Shown here one piece after another: positions 8,602 through 16,542 of a stretch of 64,000 bases of DNA. Made by a program: the position numbers and the translations under genes. The notes beneath the pieces were generated by a model. The model made no database searches. It saw nothing but the letters and a program-made list of their open reading frames with translations, and was not told where the DNA came from. Position 1 is the first letter of the stretch. Each line of letters starts with the position of its first letter. The DNA comes from Ralstonia sp. 25mfcol4.1. GTDB lineage: Bacteria; Pseudomonadota; Gammaproteobacteria; Burkholderiales; Burkholderiaceae. The stretch spans positions 372,001-436,000 of the forward strand of contig NZ_FNJO01000002.1 in assembly GCF_900104095.1 (NCBI RefSeq), in the 5' to 3' direction.

Positions 8602-9072
8602 ATGGAAGGAATCTGGGGCGAAATCTACGGCACGCTGCGCTCGGAATTTTCCGACGTGCCCGACATCAAGGAACTCACGCGCATCCTGCTGCGCCTGACG
8701 CTGGCCGTGCTGCTGGGCGGGCTGATCGGCTACGAGCGCGAAGCGGCGGGCAAGCCGGCCGGCCTGCGCACGCACATGCTCGTGGCGATGGGTTCGGCGC
8801 TGTTCGTGCTGGTGCCGATGCAGGCGGGCGTGCCGTTGCCGGACATGAGCCGGGTGCTGCAGGGCCTGATGTCCGGCATCGGCTTTCTGGGCGCCGGCGC
8901 AATCATCAAGCTGAACAGCGAGGAGGATGTGCGCGGCCTGACCACGGCGGCCAGCATCTGGACCGTGGCGGCCATCGGCGTCGCCTGCGGGCTGGGCCGC
9001 GAAGCGACGGCCGTGATCGCCACCCTGTTCGGGTTGGCGATCCTGCAGTTGCTCTACCGGCTGAAGAAGTAG
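8602..9072 (+). CDS. MgtC/SapB family membrane protein
   Basis: A 156-residue inner-membrane protein with four or five hydrophobic segments. The MgtC N-terminal domain signature is clear: LGGLIGYEREAAGKPAGLRT (from about residue 39), GSALF, SGIGFLGAGAIIK (near 95) and VRGLTTAASIWTVAAIGVACG (near 112, broken into adjacent blocks here only for description). The C-terminal ACT-like domain of longer MgtC proteins is absent. The ATG at 8602 has GGTGGAGA upstream; an in-frame GTG lies 12 bases earlier. Family members influence growth at low magnesium and F-ATPase activity in other bacteria. No Mg-responsive leader is seen. Confidence 0.88.
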   Translation: MEGIWGEIYGTLRSEFSDVPDIKELTRILLRLTLAVLLGGLIGYEREAAGKPAGLRTHMLVAMGSALFVLVPMQAGVPLPDMSRVLQGLMSGIGFLGAGAIIKLNSEEDVRGLTTAASIWTVAAIGVACGLGREATAVIATLFGLAILQLLYRLKK

Positions 9073-9094
9073 GGACGCGCCGCGAAGACGGAAC

Positions 9095-9337
9095 TCAGGC
9101 CGCCGCCCGCAGGACGATCTGGAGCATTTCGGGATGACGCGCCACCGCCTCCACGACGATGGGGTGCACCCCCTCGCCGCCGGCTTCGATATGCGCCAGA
9201 AACGCCCGCTTCATGCGGGGCTCCCAGAACTTCTTGATATGCGAGGCGATATCGGCCAGCGCCTCTTCACGATCGGGCATCGCCTCGAAAAAGCTGCCGA
9301 TCTGGTTGGCCATCTTGACCAGGTTCTCGATATGCAT
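9095..9337 (-). CDS. fdsD: NAD-dependent formate dehydrogenase, delta subunit
   Basis: An 80-residue small subunit matching FdsD of soluble NAD-linked formate dehydrogenases: NLVKMANQIGSFFEAMPDRE near the N-terminus and IKKFWEPRMKRAFLAHI in the middle. It is the last gene of the fds operon and starts nine bases after the fdhD stop. In the family the delta subunit is needed for a stable, active enzyme although it binds no cofactor. No terminator was seen before the convergent mgtC-like gene. Confidence 0.92.
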   Translation of the reverse strand: MHIENLVKMANQIGSFFEAMPDREEALADIASHIKKFWEPRMKRAFLAHIEAGGEGVHPIVVEAVARHPEMLQIVLRAAA

Positions 9338-9346
9338 GCCAGACCC

Positions 9347-10195
9347 TTATCCAGTATGTAGTCGGTGAGGATGGCTGTAGACCACCATGGTGCCGCCCCG
9401 CACGAAGCCGGCCAGCGTGATGCCTGCCGTGTCGGCCAGGCGCACCGCCATGGCCGTCGGGCCGGACACCGCCGCCAGCACGCCCGCGCCGATGGCGGCG
9501 GTCTTCTGCACCATCTCGTAGCTCGCGCGGCTGGTCACGATGACCGCGCCGCGCGCAATGTCTTCCTGGCCGCCGCGGGCCAATGCGCCGGCCAGCTTGT
9601 CCAGCGCGTTGTGCCGGCCCACGTCCTCGCGCACCAGCGCGATTTCGCCATCGGGCCGCATCCACGCCGCGGCATGCGTGGCGCCAGTGTCGCGCAGCAG
9701 CGCCTGGCGCTTGTGCAGCACCGCGAACGCATGCTCGAACACGCGCGGATCGAACTCGGCCTGGCTGCGCACCGGTTCCGGCATGCGCACGACCTCGTCC
9801 AGCGATTCGGTGCCGCAGAGTCCGCACCCGGTACGCCCGGCCATGGCCCGCCGGCGGCCCTTGAGTTCGACGAAGGCGCCAGTGGCAATCTCCACCTTGA
9901 CCGTGATGCCTTGCGTGCTGGCCTCCAGGTCGACGCCGTAGATGTCGCTGGCGGCCTGCACTATGCCTTCGCTGAGGCTGAAGCCCAGCGCGAAGTCCTC
10001 CAGATCGGCCGGCGTGGCCAGCATCACCGCGTGGGAGATGCCGTTGAACTCCAGCGCCACCGGCACTTCCTCGGCCAGATGGTCCACTTCGGCCGTCATC
10101 ACGCCGTGACGCCAGCGGCTGACAGGGAACGTGCGCTGCGCCGGCACCTCGTCGGTGCCGGCCGCGCTGTCCGGAGATGGCACGTCGCGTTTCAT
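9347..10195 (-). CDS. fdsC: Formate dehydrogenase sulfurtransferase FdhD (FdsC)
   Basis: A 282-residue accessory protein of the FdhD family. It passes sulfur from a desulfurase to the molybdenum cofactor and is required for formate dehydrogenase activity. The loop GRTGCGLCGTESL near residue 117 carries the conserved Cys pair. VREDVGRHNALDKLAGA (near 190) and TSRASYEMVQKTA (near 220) are family signatures. The ATG at 10195 begins 14 bases after the fdsA stop. Its place between fdsA and fdsD matches the C. necator order fdsGBACD. Confidence 0.93.
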   Translation of the reverse strand: MKRDVPSPDSAAGTDEVPAQRTFPVSRWRHGVMTAEVDHLAEEVPVALEFNGISHAVMLATPADLEDFALGFSLSEGIVQAASDIYGVDLEASTQGITVKVEIATGAFVELKGRRRAMAGRTGCGLCGTESLDEVVRMPEPVRSQAEFDPRVFEHAFAVLHKRQALLRDTGATHAAAWMRPDGEIALVREDVGRHNALDKLAGALARGGQEDIARGAVIVTSRASYEMVQKTAAIGAGVLAAVSGPTAMAVRLADTAGITLAGFVRGGTMVVYSHPHRLHTG

Positions 10196-10209
10196 CGCCG
10201 CTCCCTGGG

Positions 10210-13083
10210 TCAGCCCGCCTGCGCCGTCTCGCTGGCCGCGCGCAGGTGCCCCAGCTGCTCTTCGTTGAACGCCTGGTAGTTGCGCTGCCAGGTGGACGGC
10301 TGCGCCACCGGCATCACCTGCACCGCCGTCACCTTGTACTCGGGGCAGTTCGTGGCCCAGTCCGAGTTGTCGGTGGTAATCACGTTGGCGCCCGACTCGG
10401 GGAAGTGGAAGGTCGTGTAGACCACCCCCGGTTGCATGCGCTGGCTGACGATGGCCCGCAGCACGGTCTCGCCGGCCCGGCTCTGGACGCCCACCCAGTC
10501 GCCATCCTTGATGCCACGCTCTTCGGCATCGTGCGGATGGATTTCCAGCCGGTCCTCGTCGTGCCAGTGCACGTTGTGCGTGCGCCGCGTCTGCGCGCCC
10601 ACGTTGTACTGCGACAGGATGCGGCCGGTGGTCAGCAACAGCGGATACTTCTGCGTCACCTTCTCGTCGGTCGGCACGTACTTGGTGATGATGAACTTGC
10701 CCTTGCCGCGCACGAAGCCGTCGACGTGCATGGTCGGCGTGCCCTGCGGCGCCTCGGCGTTGCACGGCCACTGCACGCTGCCCAGTTCGTCGAGCTTCTG
10801 GTAGCTCACGCCCGAGAACGTCGGCGTCAGGCGCGCAATCTCGTCCATGATCTCGGACGGATGGCTGTATTCCATCGGATAGCCCAGCGCCTTCGACAGC
10901 AGCAGCGTCACTTCCCAGTCCGAATACCCGGCCTGCGGCGGCATCACCTTGCGCACGCGCGAGATGCGGCGCTCGGCGTTGGTGAACGTGCCGTCCTTTT
11001 CCAGGAACGACGAACCGGGCAGGAACACGTGCGCGTACTTGGCCGTCTCGTTCAGGAAGATGTCCTGCACGACGATGCATTCCATCGACGACAGCGCCTC
11101 GGCCACGTGCTGGGTGTTCGGGTCGGACTGGACGATATCCTCGCCCTGGCAGTACAGGCCCTTGAACGTGCCGGTCAGCGCGGCCTCGAACATGTTCGGG
11201 ATACGCAGGCCCGGCTCGGGATTGATGCCCACGCCCCAGGCGGCCTCGAAGCTGCTGCGCACGGTCGAATCCGACACATGGCGATAGCCCGGCAGTTCGT
11301 GCGGGAACGATCCCATGTCGCACGAACCCTGCACGTTGTTCTGGCCGCGCAGCGGGTTCACGCCCACGCCTTCGCGCCCGACGTTGCCCGTGGCCATGGC
11401 CAGGTTGGCAATGCCCATCACCGTGGTGGAGCCCTGCGCGTGTTCCGTCACGCCCAGGCCGTAGTAGATGGCCGCATTGCCGCCGGTGGCGTAGAGCCGC
11501 GCGGCGCCGCGCAGCGTTTCGGCCGGCACGCCGGTGGATGCCTCAAGCACTTCCGGCGAATTCTCGGGCAGTGCCACGAAGTCGCGCCATTGCTGGAACG
11601 CGCGGTCTTCGCAACGCTCGGCGATGAACTGCTCGGCCAGCAGGCCTTCGGTGACGATCACGTGGGCCATCGCCGTGACCACGGCAACGTTGGTACCCGG
11701 GCGCAGCTGCAGGTGATAGTCGGCCCGGATGTGCGGCGAATCCACCAGATCGATCTGGCGCGGATCGACGACGATCAGCTTGGCGCCGGCGCGCAGGCGG
11801 CGCTTCATGCGCGAGCCGAACACCGGGTGACCGTCGGTCGGGTTGGCGCCGATGACCATGATCACGTCGGACTTGGCCACCGAGCGGAATGTCTGCGTGC
11901 CCGCCGATTCGCCCAGCGTGGTCTTCAGGCCGTAGCCGGTCGGCGAATGGCAAACCCGTGCGCAGGTATCGACGTTGTTGTTGCCGAACGCCGCCCGCAC
12001 CAGCTTCTGTACCAGGTAGCCTTCCTCGTTGGTGCAGCGCGACGACACGATGCCGCCGATCGAATCGGTGCCATGCTCGGCCTGGATGCGCTTGAACTGC
12101 GAGGCGGCGTAGCCGATGGCCTCTTCCCACGACACTTCGCGCCACGGATCGGTGATCTTCGCGCGGATCATCGGCTTGAGGATGCGGTCCTTGTGCGTGG
12201 CATAGCCCCAGGCAAAGCGGCCCTTCACGCAGGCGTGGCCTTCATTGGCCGCCCCGTCCTTGTGCGGGACCATGCGCACCACCTCGTTGCCCTTCATCTC
12301 GGCCTTGAACGAGCAGCCCACGCCGCAGTACGCACACGTGGTCACCACGTTGTGCGACGGCTGGCCCAGCTGGATCACCGAGGTCTCGGTCAGCGTGGCG
12401 GTCGGGCAGGCCTGCACGCACGCGCCGCACGACACGCAGTCCGATTCCATGAACGGCTGGCTGGTGCCGGCGGACACGCGCGAATCAAAGCCCCGGCCGC
12501 TGATGGTCAGCGCGAAGGTGCCCTGGGTTTCCTCGCAGGCACGCACGCAGCGGTTGCAGACGATGCACTTGGACGGGTCGTACGTGAAGTACGGGTTCGA
12601 CTCGTCCTTCTTCATGTGCGTGTGGGTGGCGATCGGGGCGGCACCGCCGGCGCCGTCCGCGTAGCGCACTTCGCGCAGGCCCACCACGCCAGCCATGTCC
12701 TGCAGTTCGCAGTTGCCGTTGGTCGGGCAGGTCAGGCAGTCCAGCGGGTGATCGGAGATATAAAGCTCCATCACGCCACGGCGCAGTTCGCCAAGCTTGC
12801 CGCTCTGCGTGCGCACCTTCATGCCCGGTTCCACGGGGGTGGTGCACGAGGCCGGATAGCCGCGCCGGCCTTCGATCTCCACCAGGCACAGCCGGCAGGA
12901 GCCGAACGGTTCCAGCGAATCGGTGGCGCAGAGCTTGGGCACGCCAATGCCGGCTTCGGCAGAGGCGCGCATGACGGAGGTGCCGGCCGGCACGGTGACG
13001 GATACCCCATCGATCTCCAGCGTGACCAGAGTGTCGGAATCGATGGCCGGGGTGCCGTAGTCGAAATCGTCGCGAGCGTTCAA
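10210..13083 (-). CDS. fdsA: NAD-dependent formate dehydrogenase, alpha (molybdenum) subunit
   Basis: A 957-residue cytosolic catalytic subunit that oxidises formate to CO2. An N-terminal ferredoxin-like [2Fe-2S] domain (C52 and the CRLC cluster near 63) is followed by a NuoG-type His-Cys cluster (HPLDCLTCPTNGNC). Next come two 4Fe-4S motifs (CIVCNRCVRACEETQ and CVSCGACVQACPTAT), the proximal cluster CAYCGVGCSF, and the bis-MGD domain. The active-site segment TCARVCHSPTGYG (near residue 377) has Cys before His, so this is the Cys, not selenocysteine, form. The start is a TTG with GGGAGA six bases upstream; the frame runs on further upstream but overlaps fdsB. Length and sequence closely follow C. 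necator FdsA (959 residues, from memory). Confidence 0.96.
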   Translation of the reverse strand: MNARDDFDYGTPAIDSDTLVTLEIDGVSVTVPAGTSVMRASAEAGIGVPKLCATDSLEPFGSCRLCLVEIEGRRGYPASCTTPVEPGMKVRTQSGKLGELRRGVMELYISDHPLDCLTCPTNGNCELQDMAGVVGLREVRYADGAGGAAPIATHTHMKKDESNPYFTYDPSKCIVCNRCVRACEETQGTFALTISGRGFDSRVSAGTSQPFMESDCVSCGACVQACPTATLTETSVIQLGQPSHNVVTTCAYCGVGCSFKAEMKGNEVVRMVPHKDGAANEGHACVKGRFAWGYATHKDRILKPMIRAKITDPWREVSWEEAIGYAASQFKRIQAEHGTDSIGGIVSSRCTNEEGYLVQKLVRAAFGNNNVDTCARVCHSPTGYGLKTTLGESAGTQTFRSVAKSDVIMVIGANPTDGHPVFGSRMKRRLRAGAKLIVVDPRQIDLVDSPHIRADYHLQLRPGTNVAVVTAMAHVIVTEGLLAEQFIAERCEDRAFQQWRDFVALPENSPEVLEASTGVPAETLRGAARLYATGGNAAIYYGLGVTEHAQGSTTVMGIANLAMATGNVGREGVGVNPLRGQNNVQGSCDMGSFPHELPGYRHVSDSTVRSSFEAAWGVGINPEPGLRIPNMFEAALTGTFKGLYCQGEDIVQSDPNTQHVAEALSSMECIVVQDIFLNETAKYAHVFLPGSSFLEKDGTFTNAERRISRVRKVMPPQAGYSDWEVTLLLSKALGYPMEYSHPSEIMDEIARLTPTFSGVSYQKLDELGSVQWPCNAEAPQGTPTMHVDGFVRGKGKFIITKYVPTDEKVTQKYPLLLTTGRILSQYNVGAQTRRTHNVHWHDEDRLEIHPHDAEERGIKDGDWVGVQSRAGETVLRAIVSQRMQPGVVYTTFHFPESGANVITTDNSDWATNCPEYKVTAVQVMPVAQPSTWQRNYQAFNEEQLGHLRAASETAQAG

Positions 13084-13157
13084 GGGATGTCTCCCGTAAT
13101 GCACTGCTTTTTGTGGATGCGCGCGCCCCTGAGAGGCACGTCGTTCTTGAATACCGT

Positions 13158-14714
13158 TCAGGCCGCGCGGGCAGGCTTGGCGGACAACCCGAAGTCCTCG
13201 GGGAATTCGTTCAGCGCGGACAGCACCGGGTACGGCGTCATGCCGCCCATCGCGCACAGCGAACCCGCCAGCATCGTGTCGCACAGGTCGCGCACCAGCG
13301 CCACATGCTTCACGGGCTGGTCGCCGGCGATGATGCGGTCGATCACCTCGACGCCACGCGTCGATCCGATCCGGCACGGCGTGCACTTGCCGCAAGACTC
13401 GATGGCGCAGAACTCCATGGCGTAGCGCGCCATCTTTGCCATGTCGACGGTCTCGTCGAACACGACGATGCCGCCGTGACCCACCACCGCGCCGAACGCG
13501 GCATACGCCTCGTAGTCGAGCGGTGCATCGAAGCGCGACTCGGGCAGGTAGGCACCCAGCGGGCCGCCCACCTGCACGGCCCGGATGGCACGGCCGCTGC
13601 GGGTGCCGCCGCCAAAGTCGAACATCAACTCGCGCAGCGTCACGCCGAACGCCTTTTCCACCAGACCGCCCTGCCGGATATTGCCGGCCAGCTGGAACGG
13701 CAGCGTGCCGCGCGAGCGGCCCATGCCGTAGTCCTGGTAGAACTTGGCGCCCCGCGCCAGGATCACCGGCACCGTGGCCAGCGAAATCACGTTGTTGATC
13801 ACGGTGGGCTGGCCGAACAGCCCCTTCAGCGCCGGCAGGGGCGGCTTGGCACGCACCACGCCCCGCTTGCCTTCCAGGCTTTCCAGCAGCGCGGTTTCCT
13901 CGCCGCATACATAGGCGCCGGCGCCCTTGCGGACTTCCAGCGTGAACCGCTTGCCGCTGCCCCGGATGTTGTCGCCCAGCCAGCCGGCCTGCGTGGCGGT
14001 GGCGATGGCGGCCTCGGTGGCGGCAATCGCGTGAGGGTATTCGGAACGCGTGTAGATGTAGCCGGACTCGGCGCCCACGGCCAGGCCCGCGATCGTCATG
14101 CCCTCGATCAGCATGAACGGGTCGTCTTCCATGACCATGCGGTCCGAGAACGTGCCCGAGTCACCTTCATCGGCGTTGCAGACGATGTACTTGACCGGCG
14201 ACTGCGCGGCCAGCACGGTCTTCCACTTGATGCCGGTAGGAAACGCCGCGCCGCCCCGGCCGCGCAGGCCCGAGTCCAGCACTTCCTGCACGATCTGCCC
14301 GGGTGCCATGGTCAGCGCCCGGGTCAGGCCGGCATAGCCTTCGTGGGCGATGTAGTCGTCGAGCGACAGCGGATCGGTGATGCCCACGCGGGCAAAGGTC
14401 AGGCGCTCCTGCTGCTTGAGGAACGGAATCTCGTCGGTCAGGCCAAGCGCCAGCGCGTGCTGGCCGCCGGTCAGGAAACCGGCATCGAACAGCACGGCGA
14501 CGTCGTCTTCCGTCACCGGGCCGTACGCGGTGCGTCCGGCAGCGGTCTGCACCTCGACCAGCGGTTCCAGCCAGAACATGCCGCGCGAGCCGTTGCGCAC
14601 GATGCGCACGTCGGCGCCGCGCCGTGCGGCTTCGGCGGCGATGGCCTGCGCGACCTCGTCGGCACCCAGCGCCAGCGCGGTGGAATCGCGCGGAACGAAG
14701 ATGGTGGTGGTCAT
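13158..14714 (-). CDS. fdsB: NAD-dependent formate dehydrogenase, beta (FMN/NADH) subunit
   Basis: A 518-residue NuoF-like subunit with an N-terminal thioredoxin-like portion. It carries electrons from the alpha subunit to NAD+. Visible sites are GRGGAAFPTGIKW (FMN loop, near residue 147), CNADEGDSGTFSDR (near 173), GAGAYVCGEETALLES (NADH site, near 267) and ESCGKCTPCRIGS (4Fe-4S, near 442) with the fourth Cys in SLCAMGG. The ATG at 14714 overlaps the fdsG stop by four bases (ATGA), so translation is coupled. A 74-base gap separates it from fdsA. Confidence 0.95.
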   Translation of the reverse strand: MTTTIFVPRDSTALALGADEVAQAIAAEAARRGADVRIVRNGSRGMFWLEPLVEVQTAAGRTAYGPVTEDDVAVLFDAGFLTGGQHALALGLTDEIPFLKQQERLTFARVGITDPLSLDDYIAHEGYAGLTRALTMAPGQIVQEVLDSGLRGRGGAAFPTGIKWKTVLAAQSPVKYIVCNADEGDSGTFSDRMVMEDDPFMLIEGMTIAGLAVGAESGYIYTRSEYPHAIAATEAAIATATQAGWLGDNIRGSGKRFTLEVRKGAGAYVCGEETALLESLEGKRGVVRAKPPLPALKGLFGQPTVINNVISLATVPVILARGAKFYQDYGMGRSRGTLPFQLAGNIRQGGLVEKAFGVTLRELMFDFGGGTRSGRAIRAVQVGGPLGAYLPESRFDAPLDYEAYAAFGAVVGHGGIVVFDETVDMAKMARYAMEFCAIESCGKCTPCRIGSTRGVEVIDRIIAGDQPVKHVALVRDLCDTMLAGSLCAMGGMTPYPVLSALNEFPEDFGLSAKPARAA

Positions 14715-15229
14715 GCGCGGGCCTCCTCGCTTTCGCGGACGGCATCGACAAGCTTGTCGAACCGCTTGGCATCGACGCGCGCGTGGATGCGGTCGCCGAT
14801 CATCATCGACGGGCCGGTGGCACACTGCCCCAGGCAGTAGACCGGCTCCAGCGTATATTGGCCGTCGGCCGTGGTCTCGTGGAAGTCGCAGCCAAGCTTG
14901 CGGCAGGCGTGTTCGGCCAGCGCGTCGGCACCCACCGACTGGCAGGCTTCGGCTCGGCACACCTGCACGACATGGCGGCCGGCAGGCTGCTCGCGAAAAT
15001 GGTGATAGAACGTGATGACGCCATGCACTTCGGCACGCGACAGGTTCAGGGCCTTGGCGATGACCGGCACGGCATCGGCCGGGATATAGCCCTGGGTGTC
15101 CTGGATCTCGTGCAGAATCGGCAGCAACGCGCCAGGCATGTCACGCCTGGCTGCGACGATGCGCGCGATATCTGCGGAATCCGTCCGGCCATTGCCGGCT
15201 GGCGCCGTGGGGATGGCGGTGTCTGGCAT
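14711..15229 (-). CDS. fdsG: NAD-dependent formate dehydrogenase, gamma subunit
   Basis: A 172-residue NuoE-like protein with a thioredoxin-like [2Fe-2S] domain. The four ligands are in VCRAEACQS (near residue 90) and VYCLGQCATGP (near 130). The N-terminal helical part contains LLPILHEIQDTQGYIP. It is the first gene of the operon, with GGAGACAGC before the ATG at 15229. It relays electrons within the diaphorase part of the complex with FdsB. Confidence 0.94.
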   Translation of the reverse strand: MPDTAIPTAPAGNGRTDSADIARIVAARRDMPGALLPILHEIQDTQGYIPADAVPVIAKALNLSRAEVHGVITFYHHFREQPAGRHVVQVCRAEACQSVGADALAEHACRKLGCDFHETTADGQYTLEPVYCLGQCATGPSMMIGDRIHARVDAKRFDKLVDAVRESEEARA

Positions 15230-15250
15230 GCTGTCTCCATTTTGTTCTGT

Positions 15251-15264
15251 CGGTTCCGAAACCG
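15251..15264. promoter_or_regulatory. Inverted repeat in the fds leader
   Basis: CGGTT-CCGA-AACCG forms five-base arms around four bases, about 22 bases upstream of the fdsG ATG and downstream of the predicted transcription start. It could be an operator half or a short leader hairpin. No function is assigned. Confidence 0.3.
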
Positions 15265-15319
15265 GCTTTTTTATTCATATTCCGGAACATCACAACGGGC
15301 TTTTTGGCCTCTTTATGCG

Positions 15320-15348
15320 ACTATAGAACCGTGTTTTGCACCGTTCAA
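15320..15348 (-). promoter_or_regulatory. fds operon promoter with embedded operator-like repeat
   Basis: On the minus strand, TTGAAC (15343-15348) and TATAGT (15320-15325) are exactly 17 bases apart, giving a start near 15313 and a leader of about 84 bases. The inverted repeat GAACCGTG-TTTTG-CACCGTTC (15326-15346, seven of eight arm positions matching) fills the spacer and runs into the -35. A protein bound there would block polymerase or remodel the promoter. FdsR is the obvious candidate. Confidence 0.55.
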
Positions 15349-15367
15349 TATGCTATTTTCCGCATAT
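15348..15367. promoter_or_regulatory. Perfect inverted repeat over the fdsR start
   Basis: ATATGC-N8-GCATAT has perfect six-base arms and includes the first two bases of the fdsR ATG. It overlaps the upstream end of the fds promoter region by one base. It may serve autoregulation of fdsR. Confidence 0.35.
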
Positions 15368-16457
15368 GCTACGCATTTCGATCCTTCCGCACCTGCAGAT
15401 CCGCGACGACGCCGCCCCGGCACCCGCGCCAGCACTGGATGTATCGCGCCTGGTGGCCCTGCTGGGCCTGATCGAATCCACGGGAAATATCGCCCAGTCG
15501 GCCGAGGCCATGGCGTTGTCATATCGCTACGCGTGGGGCATCCTGCGCGATGCCGAGACGCTTTTCGGCGGCGCGCTGATCGCCAAGACGCGGGGCCGAG
15601 GGTCTACCCTGACACCGCTGGCGCAACAGCTGGTGTGGGCCAGCAAGCGCATTGCCGCGCGCCTGTCGCCCACGCTCGACAGCCTGGCCTCCGAACTCGA
15701 GATCGAACTCAAGAAGCTGATGGCGGCCAGCGATCCGGCCGTGCGCATCCACGCCAGCCATGGCTTTGCCGTGGCCGCGCTGCGCGACTTCCTGGACGAA
15801 CAGAAGGTGCGCCACGACCTCAAGTACTGCGGCAGCCTGGAGGCCGCCGCCGCGCTGTCCGAGGGCGCCTGCGACGTGGCTGGCTTCCACGTGCCGGTGG
15901 GCGAGTTCGAGGAAGAGACGCTGCGCGGCTTCTCGCGCTGGCTGCACCCCGAAAAGCATTGCCTGATCCACCTGGCCACGCGCCAGCAGGGGCTGTTCGT
16001 CCGCCCCGGCAATCCGCTGAACATCCGCTCGCTGGAAGACCTGACGCGCGCCGACGTGCGCTTCGTCAACCGGCAACTGGGGTCCGGCACCCGCCTGCTG
16101 CTGGACTTGATGCTGGCGCGGCGCGGCATCGACAGCAGCCGCATCGAAGGCTTCAGCAACGGCGAATTCACGCACGCGGCCGTGGCCGCCTACATCGGCA
16201 GCGGCATGGCGGATGTGGGCTTCGGCGTGGAAACGGCGGCCCGGCGCTTCAACCTGGAGTTCGTGCCGGTGCTCAAGGAACGCTACTTCTTCGCACTGGA
16301 AACGGAAGCCCTGCACAGCCCGGCGCTGCAGGGCGCGGTATCGGCCATGAAGAGCGGCAGCTTCCGCGAACGCGTCAATGCCCTGCCCGGCTACGACGGC
16401 GAACTGACCGGCACGGTGCAGACGTTCGCCGAGGCGTTTCCCGGGGTGGTGTTGTAG
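15366..16457 (+). CDS. fdsR: Formate dehydrogenase operon regulator (ModE-type HTH plus binding-protein-like domain)
   Basis: A 363-residue regulator, divergent from the fds operon. Residues 20-110 form a ModE/LysR-like winged helix (GNIAQSAEAMALSYRYAWGI, then LFGGALIAKTRGRGSTLT). Residues 125-363 resemble a periplasmic-binding-protein-like ligand domain with VRIHASHGFAVAAL and FVNRQLGSGTRLLLDLML. This architecture and position match fdsR of C. necator, described as exerting both positive and negative control on fds; I recall that from the literature and cannot check it here. The ATG at 15366 was chosen because an in-frame start ten codons upstream lacks a ribosome-binding site and would lie inside the operator region. 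The ligand may be formate or a molybdenum species; this is unresolved. Confidence 0.85.
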   Translation: MLRISILPHLQIRDDAAPAPAPALDVSRLVALLGLIESTGNIAQSAEAMALSYRYAWGILRDAETLFGGALIAKTRGRGSTLTPLAQQLVWASKRIAARLSPTLDSLASELEIELKKLMAASDPAVRIHASHGFAVAALRDFLDEQKVRHDLKYCGSLEAAAALSEGACDVAGFHVPVGEFEEETLRGFSRWLHPEKHCLIHLATRQQGLFVRPGNPLNIRSLEDLTRADVRFVNRQLGSGTRLLLDLMLARRGIDSSRIEGFSNGEFTHAAVAAYIGSGMADVGFGVETAARRFNLEFVPVLKERYFFALETEALHSPALQGAVSAMKSGSFRERVNALPGYDGELTGTVQTFAEAFPGVVL

Positions 16458-16488
16458 GCCGCAACGCGCGTTCCCCGGCTATCGCCAA

Positions 16489-16515
16489 CAAAAAGGGCCC
16501 CGTCTCCGGGGCCCT
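16489..16515 (-). terminator. Intrinsic terminator of the peptidase gene
   Basis: AGGGCCCCG (16494-16502) and CGGGGCCCT (16507-16515) form a nine-base stem with loop TCTC. On the minus strand the hairpin is followed by TTTTTG. It therefore ends the leftward gene at 16543; on the plus strand no T-run follows. Confidence 0.8.
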
Positions 16516-16542
16516 GTTCCATGGCGCGGATCCGCCTCCGGA

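Noticed and set aside
13083..13908. N-terminal extension of fdsA to 1232 codons, suggesting a fusion.
   Set aside because: The extension lies within fdsB in another frame, and the TTG at 13083 has a good ribosome-binding site and gives the family length.
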